Shown here piece by piece: positions 19,334 to 27,743 of a stretch of DNA of 64,000 nucleotides. Positions within the stretch are counted from its first letter, which is position 1; the number at the start of each line of letters is the position of its first letter. Position numbers and translations under genes: made by a program. The DNA comes from Mesorhizobium sp. 131-2-1. Lineage in GTDB: Bacteria; Pseudomonadota; Alphaproteobacteria; Rhizobiales; Rhizobiaceae. The notes under the pieces are model-generated. The model did no database searches. It saw nothing but the letters and a program-made list of their open reading frames with translations, and had not been told where the DNA came from. The DNA is taken from positions 6,696,501 to 6,760,500 of the forward strand of contig NZ_AP023247.1 of NCBI RefSeq assembly GCF_016756535.1, read 5' to 3'.

Positions 19334-19647
19334 TGGAGAAATACGCCTTCAAGATGAAGCTCGATCCCGGCATGAAGGCCGAATACAAGCGCCGCCATGA
19401 CGAGATCTGGCCGTCGCTGGTCGCGCTTCTGAAGCAGGCCGGCATTTCCGACTATTCGATCCATCTCGACGAAGAGACCAACATCCTGTTCGGCGTGCTG
19501 TGGCGGCGCGACGACCACGGCATGGCCGACCTGCCCAAGCATCCGGTGATGCAGCGCTGGTGGGCGCATATGGCCGACGTCATGGAAACCAGGGCCGACA
19601 ATGAGCCGGTGGCGGTGCCGCTGGAAACTGTGTTCCATATGGTATGA
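19333..19647 (+). CDS. rhaU: L-rhamnose mutarotase
   Basis: A 104-residue cytoplasmic enzyme that interconverts alpha and beta anomers of L-rhamnose. It shows the family pattern: [24 protein letters not shown] at the start (the histidine of RRHDEIW is the usual catalytic one), a central [13 protein letters not shown], and the tryptophan pair in [13 protein letters not shown]. Length equals the family norm. It overlaps rhaQ by one base and rhaK by four. Confidence 0.95.
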   Translation: MEKYAFKMKLDPGMKAEYKRRHDEIWPSLVALLKQAGISDYSIHLDEETNILFGVLWRRDDHGMADLPKHPVMQRWWAHMADVMETRADNEPVAVPLETVFHMV

Positions 19648-21002
19648 TCCGCCACGTCGCCGTCATCGATATCGGCAAGACCAACGCCAAGGTCGCGCTG
19701 GTCGATCTGGCGACCCTGCGCGAGACAGCCTTGCGCCGGACCGCCAACGCGCCTCTTGCCGATGGTCCCTACCCGCACCACGACGTCGAGGCCCTCTGGG
19801 CCTTCATCCTGGACAGCCTTGGCGCGATCCACCGCGAGCAGCGCATCGACGCCATATCGATCACCACGCACGGCGCGACGGCGGTGCTGGTCGACGCCGA
19901 CGGAGGCCTGGCGCTGCCGGTGCTCGACTATGAATTTTCGGGGCCTGACGACCTCGCCAAGGACTATGACGCGGTCCGCCCGCCCTTTGCCGAGACCGGC
20001 ACGCCACGCCTGCCAGCCGGCCTCAACATAGGCGCGCAGCTCTTCTGGCAGCAGAGGCGTCTCCCCGCCGAATTCAGCAAAACGGCCGCGATCCTGACGT
20101 ACCCGCAATACTGGGCGCAGCGGCTGACGGGCGTGACTGCCAACGAGGTGACATCGCTCGGCTGCCATACCGACCTGTGGAGCCCGTGGAAGTCCGATTT
20201 TTCGTCGCTGGTCGATACAATGGGCTGGCGTTCGATGATGGCGCCGGTGCGGCCGGCGAAGGATCGCCTCGGGCCGATCCTGCCGGCCCTTGCTGGGCAA
20301 ACCGGGCTCGACCCGCAAACACCGGTGTTCTGCGGGCTGCACGATTCCAACGCCTCGCTGCTGCCGCATCTCTTGTCCGACCGGCCACCCTTCTCCGTCG
20401 TCTCGACCGGCACCTGGGTGGTTTCGATGGCGGTCGGCGGCAAGAAGATCGCGCTCGACCCGGCGCGCGACACGCTGGTCAACGTCAACGCGCTCGGCGA
20501 TCCGGTGCCTTCGGCGCGCTTCATGGGCGGGCGCGAGTTCTCGTTGCTGACGGATGGCAAGCCGCAGGACTGGAGCGAGGACGACATCGCCGTCGTGCTG
20601 GCGCGCAGGACACTGCTTCTGCCCTCGACCCAGCAGGGATCGGGGCCGTATCCGCATCGCGACGCGCTATGGCTCAACGCCGACGGTCTGAGCGTCGGCG
20701 AACGTTTTGTCGCCATCTCCTTCTATCTGGCGCTGATGACCGCGACCTGCCTTGAGCTGATCGGCGGCGACGGGCCGACGACCGTCGAGGGACCTTTTGC
20801 CCGCAACCGCCTTTTCATCCGCATGCTGGCAGCGGCCACCGGGCGGCCGGTCGTCGCGTCGGAAACCGCGACAGGAACCAGCATCGGCGCCGCCCTGCTG
20901 GCGTCGGATGGTAGCGTGGCGACGGACAAGGGGGAACGGACCGAGCCACCGGCCGACCCGGCCTGGAGCGGCTATGCCCGCGCCTGGCGAACCGCTCTAT
21001 AG
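19644..21002 (+). CDS. rhaK: Rhamnose/rhamnulose kinase, FGGY family
   Basis: A 452-residue sugar kinase of the FGGY type. The N-terminal ATPase fold opens with [16 protein letters not shown], and a second phosphate motif STGTWVVSM lies near residue 256. The C-terminal part has [13 protein letters not shown] and [12 protein letters not shown], typical of the adenine-binding face. It phosphorylates the sugar before aldol cleavage; in R. leguminosarum the matching kinase is also required for transport through the linked ABC system (published for that species, assumed here). Last gene of the rhaRSTPQUK unit. Confidence 0.92.
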   Translation: MIRHVAVIDIGKTNAKVALVDLATLRETALRRTANAPLADGPYPHHDVEALWAFILDSLGAIHREQRIDAISITTHGATAVLVDADGGLALPVLDYEFSGPDDLAKDYDAVRPPFAETGTPRLPAGLNIGAQLFWQQRRLPAEFSKTAAILTYPQYWAQRLTGVTANEVTSLGCHTDLWSPWKSDFSSLVDTMGWRSMMAPVRPAKDRLGPILPALAGQTGLDPQTPVFCGLHDSNASLLPHLLSDRPPFSVVSTGTWVVSMAVGGKKIALDPARDTLVNVNALGDPVPSARFMGGREFSLLTDGKPQDWSEDDIAVVLARRTLLLPSTQQGSGPYPHRDALWLNADGLSVGERFVAISFYLALMTATCLELIGGDGPTTVEGPFARNRLFIRMLAAATGRPVVASETATGTSIGAALLASDGSVATDKGERTEPPADPAWSGYARAWRTAL

Positions 21003-21115
21003 GGCGCTGCCCCTTACCGCGAAGCGATCGACACAACGAGCCTTTGAAGGCTGTTCGGCGGCAAACGTGAAGCCGCTCACATAATCATACTATGTATTAG
21101 CGCATGTATATGAAG

Positions 21116-21136
21116 CATTGATTGCTCTGATCAATG
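21116..21136. promoter_or_regulatory. Inverted repeat upstream of the cupin gene
   Basis: Dyad CATTGAT-N7-ATCAATG in a distinctly AT-rich stretch, 45 bases before the cupin start. The 7-base spacer rules out a standard FNR/FixK box (which needs four), so another regulator is likely. Confidence 0.5.
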
Positions 21137-21180
21137 TAAAATGCGGATACATTTTTAATCAACCTTTCTTGGAGGCAAAG

Positions 21181-21687
21181 ATGAGCTCCACGTTCAAACC
21201 TACGCATATCGATTTCGTCGACGGCAAGAAGCGCATCGAAGAGGCCCTGGCGAAAGTCGGACACAAGATGAACTCGAGGATCCTGACGTCGAGAGACAAG
21301 GAGGCCGTGGCTCTGTGCAACCTTCTCGGCGTTCCGCGCGAGCAGCTTCCCACCGGATTTATGAAGTGGCAGTTGCCCTTCTATCTGGACGGCGGCCAGT
21401 TCTTCATCACCGCGACGGCGCCGAACGCGGAAGTCGGCGAACATTCGCACGACAATGACGGCGTCCGCTTCATCATGTCCGGTTCGGTCTACTACGACGG
21501 AATCGAACTCAATGCGGGCGACTGGATGTATATTCCGAAGGACAAGCGCTATTCGCTCAAGGTCGGGCCGCTCGGGGCAAGCATGTGTTACTGCTATTGC
21601 TGTTGCTGCGCGGGCCGCGAGCTCAACAAGAACGACCTGATCGACCCGGCGCCGTTCGTGCGCGTTCGGCAATCCCTGCAGCGGTAA
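21181..21687 (+). CDS. Cupin-domain protein with a dense cysteine cluster
   Basis: A 168-residue cytoplasmic protein beginning at an ATG after CTTGGAGGCAAAG. Residues 65-130 form a cupin barrel: GEHSHDNDG gives the HxH of motif 1 (H88, H90), although the usual glutamate is not in its normal place, and GDWMYIPKDKRYSLKVG matches motif 2 with tyrosine replacing the usual histidine. The odd part is residues 136-143, MCYCYCCCC, six cysteines in eight residues, directly after the second cupin motif. This could be a metal or redox site, but no known function is assigned. It follows rhaK but has a 178-base AT-rich gap with its own dyad, so it is probably independent. Confidence 0.75.
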   Translation: MSSTFKPTHIDFVDGKKRIEEALAKVGHKMNSRILTSRDKEAVALCNLLGVPREQLPTGFMKWQLPFYLDGGQFFITATAPNAEVGEHSHDNDGVRFIMSGSVYYDGIELNAGDWMYIPKDKRYSLKVGPLGASMCYCYCCCCAGRELNKNDLIDPAPFVRVRQSLQR

Positions 21688-21750
21688 GTTCAGCCGTCCC
21701 GTCGCGGTGTCTCGCCGCCGCGACGGGCTTCTGGCGCCGGCAGCTGCCGC

Positions 21751-23577
21751 TCAGAGAATCCGCTTGCCGAACGCCGACATGACGAAGTTGATCGTCTCGG
21801 TCGCCAGCTTCCGGTCCAGATCGGCCGTCAGGCCGGAAACGCTCATCGACAGCAGTCCGCCGGACAGTGCGATCGTCTCCATCGCCTGATGCGTCTCGCG
21901 CACGGTGATGCCGCCGGAGCCGGGCGCCCAGCCGGCGAACTCGGTGACCTCGGGCGCATAGGCGACGTGGAATCCTTGCGTGCCCGAGGAGGCGATGTGG
22001 ATCGCCTCGCGCATGACGTCACGCATGCCCATGGCGTCGATATCGGCCATGGTGAAGGCAGAGACACGCGAATCCGTCAGCACCCGGGCCTCGGCCGGAT
22101 CGGCATGGCGCAGCCCGACGATGACGACATTTTCCGGCGAGAGCTGCGGCAGCAAGGCGCCGGGCTTGTGGTCGAGGCCCAGCGCCCGCGCCAGCACGGA
22201 GGCCTCCGGCAGGTCGATGCTTTCGAGCTCTTCGGGCATCAGCGCGGCGATGGAGTCGATCCAGATCAGCCCGAAGGAATGGGTGGCGCGCGCGGTCGCG
22301 GCAAGTGCTGTATGGGCGACGCGGCGGTCGGCGCCGGCGGCGAGCCGGATCAGGCCCGATGGCGGCCGCTCGACATCGGCGAGTTCCACCACATCGAAAT
22401 TCATCACCTCCAGCCGTGCCCCGGTCGCCTCGCGGGCGAGGATGCCGGCGGCCGCCGGCTCGGCCGAGATGGACACCATCTTGCGCCCGGAATAGTCGGC
22501 GACATCGTGCATCGGAGCCTTCTCGACATATTCCGAGGTCATCGCCAGAAGCATGGCGCCGTAGCTCATGCGGAAGGCGACGCGGTCGCCGACGGCGGGC
22601 GGCGGGACGGCATCCTGCACGTCGAGCAGCAGATGGTCGCTGGAGGCGCCGAGCACGCGCACGCCCTTGGCGATCGGGATCAGGCCTTCGACCAGCACGT
22701 CCTCGCGGCCGATATTGGCGATTGCGCGCAGCCTGTCGCCCTCATCGGGAAACACCGGCTGGTTGCCGAACGCGTCGTAGCCGGACTGGCCGATCGGCCG
22801 CGATGGTTTCTTCTTGACTTCGATGATGTCGGCGGTCAGCCGGCAGGCATCGAACTCCAGCGCTTGCCAGGGCGGATCGCGGAAGGTTTCCAGCCCTCCC
22901 TGCAGGATCGCCTCGCCGACCCTGAGATTGTTGATGCCGGCGGGCAGCCGGCCTTCGAGCAGCAGCGGCAGCGAGGACGACGCGCCGCCGGAAATCCAGT
23001 CGAGGCTTTTGCCCGACAGACGCTCGATCTTGTAGGCATGGGCGACGAGCTGGCCGAGGTTCTCCTCGGTCGGCATGATGGCGCCGAAGCAGCCGAGATT
23101 GGTGCCGATACCGGCGATGCGCACGCCCCTCATCTCCAGGACCTGCTCGACGGTCGGCACCAGATCGTTTGGCCAGATACCTTCCCTCAGATCGCCGAGA
23201 TCGATCATCAGCATGATGTCGTGGACGCGGCCCATCCGCTCGGCGATGCGGGCGATCTCGCGGATGATCGTAAGCTCCGACTGCAGGCTGATGTCGACGG
23301 TCCGCACCACCTCCTCGACGCGGGCGATCGGCGGGCTGCGCAACAGCATCACCGGCGCATTGATGCCGCTGTCGCGCAGCCGGCGGATGTTCTCGAAGCG
23401 CGACTCCGCGATGCCGGCAACGCCGCCGCGCAGCATGGCGCGCGCCACCTGCGGCATGCCGCAGGCGCCCTTGGTGACGCCGAACACCTTGATGCCCGAC
23501 TGCGCGCAGCGCTCGACGACGGTTCGCGCATTGCGCTCGATGCGGCCAAGATCGATGGCGACTTGCGGTCCGGACAT
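21751..23577 (-). CDS. PLP amino-acid racemase fused to a degenerate arginase domain
   Basis: A 608-residue two-domain protein. Residues 1-360 are a type III PLP enzyme of the alanine/ornithine racemase (YhfX/Orr-like) group: PLP lysine K36 in KVFGVTKGACG, phosphate-binding GGASSSLPLLLEG, and RVGEAILQG. Residues 361-608 align along their length with arginase: GADRR (415-419) where arginase has GGDHS, WIDSIAA (439-445) where it has DAHAD, VAYAPEVTEFAG (538-549) where it has the SFDVDALDP metal motif, then APGSGG and TVRETHQAM, which are retained. All metal ligands except D441 are replaced, so arginase chemistry is unlikely and a regulatory or binding role is probable (inference). The gene starts two bases after the dadA-like stop, so the two are co-transcribed. 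Confidence 0.85.
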   Translation of the reverse strand: MSGPQVAIDLGRIERNARTVVERCAQSGIKVFGVTKGACGMPQVARAMLRGGVAGIAESRFENIRRLRDSGINAPVMLLRSPPIARVEEVVRTVDISLQSELTIIREIARIAERMGRVHDIMLMIDLGDLREGIWPNDLVPTVEQVLEMRGVRIAGIGTNLGCFGAIMPTEENLGQLVAHAYKIERLSGKSLDWISGGASSSLPLLLEGRLPAGINNLRVGEAILQGGLETFRDPPWQALEFDACRLTADIIEVKKKPSRPIGQSGYDAFGNQPVFPDEGDRLRAIANIGREDVLVEGLIPIAKGVRVLGASSDHLLLDVQDAVPPPAVGDRVAFRMSYGAMLLAMTSEYVEKAPMHDVADYSGRKMVSISAEPAAAGILAREATGARLEVMNFDVVELADVERPPSGLIRLAAGADRRVAHTALAATARATHSFGLIWIDSIAALMPEELESIDLPEASVLARALGLDHKPGALLPQLSPENVVIVGLRHADPAEARVLTDSRVSAFTMADIDAMGMRDVMREAIHIASSGTQGFHVAYAPEVTEFAGWAPGSGGITVRETHQAMETIALSGGLLSMSVSGLTADLDRKLATETINFVMSAFGKRIL

Positions 23578-23579
23578 CG

Positions 23580-24830
23580 CTAGTTCCTGTAAACCAGCCC
23601 CTCAGGATCGATCTCGGGCTTGCGGCCGGCGACGATGTCGGCGAGGAATTTTCCGGAGCCGCAAGCCATTGTCCAGCCGACATGGCCATGGCCGGTGTCG
23701 AGATAGAGATTGGCGTAGCGCGCCTGGCCGATCACCGGCACCGAGTTCGGCATCATCGGCCGCAACCCGGCCCAGAGTTCCGCCTTCTTCTCGTCGAAGG
23801 CGCCGGGGAACAGGTCCTTGCCGGTCCTGAACATGGCGGCGAAATCGCGGGGACGAAAGCTGCGGTCGAAGCCGGTGAACTCCGCGGTCGAGGCGAGCCG
23901 CAGCCGGTTGCCGAGCCGCGAATAGCCGATCAGCTGGTCTTCGTCGGCGCCGCCCATGGTCGGCCCCTTGCTCTCATCCTCCAGCGGGATGGTCGCGGTG
24001 TAGCCCTTCACCGGATAGACCGGCAGGTCGATGCCGTAGCGGCGGCCGAGCAGGCCGCTTTCCGGTCCCATGGAGATGACCACCGCGTCGCCGACAACCG
24101 GGCCGGCCGAGGTCATCACCGCGCGCACACGGTCGCCCTCGATCTGGAGGCCCTCGACGGTCGTGCCGAAGAGGAATTTGACGCCGAGCTTTTCGGCCGA
24201 ATAGGCGGCGAGCCTTTCCACGAACTGCCGGGAATCGCCGGTCTGGTCGATCGGCGAATAGACACCGCCGGCGATCTTGTCCCTGGCGCCGGCGAGGCCA
24301 GGCTCCAGCTCGATCAGCCGGTCGCGGCCGACGATCTCGATCGGCAGGCCGTGTTCGGCGAGATAGCGGTAGTTGTCGGTGCCGGTGTCGAGACTGTGCT
24401 GCGAGCGGAAGAAGTAGAGGATGCCCTTCTTGCGTTCGTCGTAGTGGATACCGGTCGCTTCCGAAAGCGCGTTGATGCAGTCGCGCGAATAGAGCGCCAG
24501 GCGCAACTTGACCTGGCTGTTGGCGCGCAGGCGCGCCACCGTGCACTGACGCAGGAAGCGCAGGCTCCAGGCCAGGAAATAGGGATCGAAGCGCAGCCGG
24601 ACCTTGATGCCGAGATCATGGTTCCAGAGCCCGCGCAGGAAGGTCTTCAGCGCGGCCGGCGAGGCCCAGGCGGTGGCGTCGCCCGGCGAGACAAGGCCGG
24701 CATTCGACTGGCTGGTGCCGCGCGCGGCGCTCTGGTGACGCTCGATCACCGTCACGTCATGGCCGTCGCTCGCCAGATAGTAGGCGGCCGCCGTGCCAAC
24801 GACGCCGGCTCCGAGCACCAAGACCTTCAT
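23580..24830 (-). CDS. dadA: FAD-dependent D-amino-acid dehydrogenase
   Basis: A 416-residue oxidoreductase of the DadA/glycine oxidase group. The N-terminal FAD dinucleotide fold is VLGAGVVGTAAAYYLASDG with the following acidic VIERH. The conserved TSQSNAGLVSPG loop and the C-terminal GHGHVGWTMACGSG motif are typical of D-amino-acid dehydrogenases, which oxidise D-amino acids to keto acids and pass electrons to the respiratory chain at the inner membrane. Length is close to the usual 415-435. It is first of a two-gene unit with the racemase-pseudoarginase, which suggests a D/L-amino acid (perhaps D-ornithine or D-alanine) route. The exact substrate cannot be read from sequence. Confidence 0.88.
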   Translation of the reverse strand: MKVLVLGAGVVGTAAAYYLASDGHDVTVIERHQSAARGTSQSNAGLVSPGDATAWASPAALKTFLRGLWNHDLGIKVRLRFDPYFLAWSLRFLRQCTVARLRANSQVKLRLALYSRDCINALSEATGIHYDERKKGILYFFRSQHSLDTGTDNYRYLAEHGLPIEIVGRDRLIELEPGLAGARDKIAGGVYSPIDQTGDSRQFVERLAAYSAEKLGVKFLFGTTVEGLQIEGDRVRAVMTSAGPVVGDAVVISMGPESGLLGRRYGIDLPVYPVKGYTATIPLEDESKGPTMGGADEDQLIGYSRLGNRLRLASTAEFTGFDRSFRPRDFAAMFRTGKDLFPGAFDEKKAELWAGLRPMMPNSVPVIGQARYANLYLDTGHGHVGWTMACGSGKFLADIVAGRKPEIDPEGLVYRN

Positions 24831-24895
24831 GCCGCCCCCCTCGAACGGTTCACCGTTTCACGGAAACGCAGAACCGCTCCATCTCCTTGTTTTGA

Positions 24896-24942
24896 CGCAA
24901 TTCCGGACGGAAAACCGTTTCACGCTTTTCCTGGAATTGCTT
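24896..24942. repeat. Palindromic intergenic repeat, family A, copy 2
   Basis: Same layout as the copy at 2764 (GCAATTCCGGACGGAAAACC ... CTTTTCCTGGAATTGC). It lies in the 216-base gap between galE and the upstream end of the dadA-like gene; nothing else is recognisable there. Confidence 0.8.
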
Positions 24943-25046
24943 CGGCAGATCGAACCGGCCGGCGCGCCTCCAGGCGCTGCCTTCAAGACCCTCAATAGCG
25001 CTTCTCGACCCGCAGGACGAGCCCTTGGGCCGGGAAGCCTATTGGG

Positions 25047-26042
25047 TCAGCCCCGCGCTGAGTTCTTGCCGGTCAGGATGCGCTCCCAGGCCAGCGCATC
25101 GGAAACGATCAGGTCGAGATCGTCGCGCTGCGGCGTCCAGCCAAGCTCAGCGCGGGCAAGCTCGGAATTGGCGACAATGGCTGCGGCGTCGCCAGGGCGG
25201 CGATCGCCCATCCTGACCTCGAAATCACGGCCGAAGGCGCGCCGGACGCTGTCGATGACTTCCAGCACCGAATAGCCGTGGCTGTAGCCGCAATTGGCCA
25301 CAAGGCTCTCTCCGCCAGCGCGCAGCCGTTGCAGCGCCAGGCGATGCGCGGCCGCCAGGTCGCTGACATGGATGTAGTCGCGGATGCAGGTGCCGTCAGG
25401 CGTCGGATAGTCGGTGCCGAACACCTGCATGAAGGGGCGCTTGCCGAGCGCGGTCTCGCAGGCGACCTTGATCAGATGCGTGGCGCCGGGCGTCGACTGG
25501 CCGGTGCGGCCCTTGGGATCGGCGCCGGCGACGTTGAAATAGCGCAGCGCCGTATAGCGGATATCGTGCGCCTTCGCCGCGTCGCGCAGCATCCATTCGC
25601 TCATCAGCTTGGACAGCCCGTAGGGCGAAACCGGCGAAAGCCCGGCATCCTCGCGCACCGGCTCCAGCCCGGCGCCGCCATAGACCGCGGCGGTGGAGGA
25701 GAAGATGAAATGCGGCACGCCTTCGCGCACGGCCGTTTCGATCAGGGTCCGCGTCTTGGAGGTGTTGTTCTCGTAATAGCCGAGCGGGTCTGAGACCGAT
25801 TCGGGGACCACGATCGAGCCGGCGAAATGGATGATCGCGTCGACCTTGTTGTCCCTGATGATCTGGCCGACCAACTCGCGGTCGGCGACGTCGCCGACGA
25901 CGAGCTTGGCCTCCGGCGCCACCGCCCATTCGAAGCCGGTCGAAAGCCGGTCGAGAACGACGACGCTCTCGCCCGCGTCCAGAAGCTCCCAGACCATATG
26001 GCTGCCGATATAACCGGCACCGCCCGTCACCAAAACCGTCAT
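25047..26042 (-). CDS. galE: UDP-glucose 4-epimerase
   Basis: A 331-residue extended short-chain dehydrogenase that interconverts UDP-glucose and UDP-galactose in the cytoplasm, feeding surface polysaccharide synthesis. NAD is bound by VTGGAGYIGSHM at the N-terminus; catalysis uses the serine/threonine pair in FSSTAAVYG and the YxxxK of SPYGLSKLMSE. Family motifs LRYFNVAGADP and TCIRDYIHVSDLA are intact. Length is normal. It is divergent from hemA, with a 276-base gap that contains a FixK/FNR box. Confidence 0.93.
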   Translation of the reverse strand: MTVLVTGGAGYIGSHMVWELLDAGESVVVLDRLSTGFEWAVAPEAKLVVGDVADRELVGQIIRDNKVDAIIHFAGSIVVPESVSDPLGYYENNTSKTRTLIETAVREGVPHFIFSSTAAVYGGAGLEPVREDAGLSPVSPYGLSKLMSEWMLRDAAKAHDIRYTALRYFNVAGADPKGRTGQSTPGATHLIKVACETALGKRPFMQVFGTDYPTPDGTCIRDYIHVSDLAAAHRLALQRLRAGGESLVANCGYSHGYSVLEVIDSVRRAFGRDFEVRMGDRRPGDAAAIVANSELARAELGWTPQRDDLDLIVSDALAWERILTGKNSARG

Positions 26043-26181
26043 CCGCGTCCTCGCTGGTCAAGATTTATCGGAAACTGTCTCAACAGCCGCCTTACTGGAA
26101 AGCGCGCCGCAAGACCACTAGAACCCCGAATGTTAAATCCGTAACAGTCCCTTCGCCCTGTGGCATCGTACTGAAACAAAG

Positions 26182-26195
26182 TTGATCCACATCAA
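26182..26195. promoter_or_regulatory. FNR/FixK-type anaerobox upstream of hemA
   Basis: TTGATCCACATCAA, a perfect TTGAT-N4-ATCAA dyad, 123 bases before the hemA ATG and 140 bases before the galE start. FixK control of hemA is known in Bradyrhizobium; here it is inferred from the site. Confidence 0.8.
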
Positions 26196-26318
26196 GGGAA
26201 TAGGCCACGATCCGTGGTCGTTAGGAACAGGCTTGGGGCGTGGCATTTTGACCAAAGGGCCCCGGTGGACGCCTGATGGGGCAATGACTATGATCCGGCA
26301 CAAAATCGGGAAAGCGAC

Positions 26319-27596
26319 ATGAACTACCAGCGGTTCTTCGAGGAAGCGATCGACCAGCTCCATGCCGAGCGGCGCTACCGCGTTTTCGCCGACCTCGAAC
26401 GCATTGTCGGCAAATTCCCGCGCGCCATCTGGCGTTCCAACGGCCGCGCCCAGGAAATCACCGTCTGGTGCTCCAACGACTATCTCGGCATGGGCCAGCA
26501 TCCCGATGTCATCGACGCCTTCCAGAAGGCGGCCGGCAAGATGGGGTCGGGCGCCGGCGGCACCCGCAACATCTCCGGCACCAGCAACCCGCTGGTGGAG
26601 CTGGAACTGGAGCTGGCGGACCTGCACGACAAGGAAGCCGCGCTCGTCTTCACCTCCGGCTTCGTCTCCAACGAGGCCTCGATCTCGACCATTGCGCGGC
26701 TGCTGCCGAACTGCCTGATCATTTCGGACGAGCTCAACCACGCCTCGATGATCGAGGGCGTGCGCCGTTCGGGCGCCGAAAAGAAGATCTTCCGCCACAA
26801 TGACGTCGCCCACCTGGAGAGCCTCCTGCAGGCCGCGGGGCGCGAGCGCGCCAAGCTGATCGTCTTCGAGAGCGTCTATTCGATGGATGGCGACATCGCG
26901 CCGATCAAGCAGATCGTCGAGCTCGCCGAGCGCTACAACGCCATGACCTATATCGACGAGGTCCATGCGGTGGGCATGTACGGTCCGCGCGGCGGCGGCA
27001 TCACCGAGCGCGAGGGGCTGACCGACCGCATCGACATCATCGAAGGGACGCTCGCCAAGGCCTTCGGCACGCTCGGCGGCTATATCACCGGCACCAGCGC
27101 GGTGATCGATGCCGTGCGCTCCTATGCGCCGGGCTTCATCTTTACCACGGCGCTGCCGCCGGCCGTTGCCGCCGCAGCCACCACCTCGATCCGGCACCTG
27201 AAGCGCTCGCAGGCCGAGCGCGACGCGCAGCAGCGCCAGGCGTCGCGGACCAAGGAGGTGCTTGCCGCCGCCGGCCTGCCGGTGATGGAATCGTCCACCC
27301 ACATCGTGCCGGTGCTGGTCGGCGATCCCGAACTCTGCAAGATGGCCAGCGACCGCCTGCTCGGCGTCCACGGCCTCTACATCCAGCCGATCAACTATCC
27401 GACGGTGCCGCGCGGCACCGAGCGGCTGCGCATCACGCCGACGCCGTTCCATTCGGACGCGCTGATCGCCGAACTTCAGGATGCCCTGGTCGAGACCTGG
27501 GACGCGCTCGGCATCCCCTATGCCTCGACCGGCAGGCCGGCCGTCGCCAAGAGCGACCGGATCATTCCATTGCTGGTGCCGAAGTCAGGCGGCTGA
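26319..27596 (+). CDS. hemA: 5-aminolevulinate synthase
   Basis: A 425-residue PLP enzyme that condenses glycine and succinyl-CoA to 5-aminolevulinate, the first step of haem synthesis in alphaproteobacteria. The N-terminus [28 protein letters not shown] is the typical start. The glycine-rich loop is [13 protein letters not shown], the PLP-aspartate region is [11 protein letters not shown], and the PLP lysine is K247 in EGTLAKAFG. Length and motifs are standard. The FixK-type box at 26182 suggests induction at low oxygen, when respiratory cytochromes and symbiotic haem demand rise. Confidence 0.97.
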   Translation: MNYQRFFEEAIDQLHAERRYRVFADLERIVGKFPRAIWRSNGRAQEITVWCSNDYLGMGQHPDVIDAFQKAAGKMGSGAGGTRNISGTSNPLVELELELADLHDKEAALVFTSGFVSNEASISTIARLLPNCLIISDELNHASMIEGVRRSGAEKKIFRHNDVAHLESLLQAAGRERAKLIVFESVYSMDGDIAPIKQIVELAERYNAMTYIDEVHAVGMYGPRGGGITEREGLTDRIDIIEGTLAKAFGTLGGYITGTSAVIDAVRSYAPGFIFTTALPPAVAAAATTSIRHLKRSQAERDAQQRQASRTKEVLAAAGLPVMESSTHIVPVLVGDPELCKMASDRLLGVHGLYIQPINYPTVPRGTERLRITPTPFHSDALIAELQDALVETWDALGIPYASTGRPAVAKSDRIIPLLVPKSGG

Positions 27597-27602
27597 AGCC
27601 GT

Positions 27603-27727
27603 TTGAAACTCTAGTCCGGCGGCCATCCGCTGCAACTTTCTGCGCTTCCGGTGCTCACGGACCTGAATGTCCGCTGCGCTCCGGTTCTCGAAAGCCGCAC
27701 CGGCTGACTCACCGGACCGAGTTTCAA
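27603..27727. repeat. Inverted repeat element between hemA and the aminotransferase gene
   Basis: Outer arms TTGAAACTC..GTCCGG (27603-27619) and CCGGACCGAGTTTCAA (27712-27727) are complementary except for two bases. Inside is a smaller hairpin (CGGAC ... GTCCG) within the CGCTTCCGGTGCTCACGGAC / GTCCGCTGCGCTCCGG unit. It lies between convergent genes and may act as a two-way terminator. Confidence 0.65.
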
Positions 27728-27743
27728 TCCGGCTTCAGGCTGC

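Noticed and set aside
21116..21136. FNR/FixK box before the cupin gene
   Set aside because: The half-sites TTGAT and ATCAA are seven bases apart instead of four, so FNR/FixK binding is not expected.
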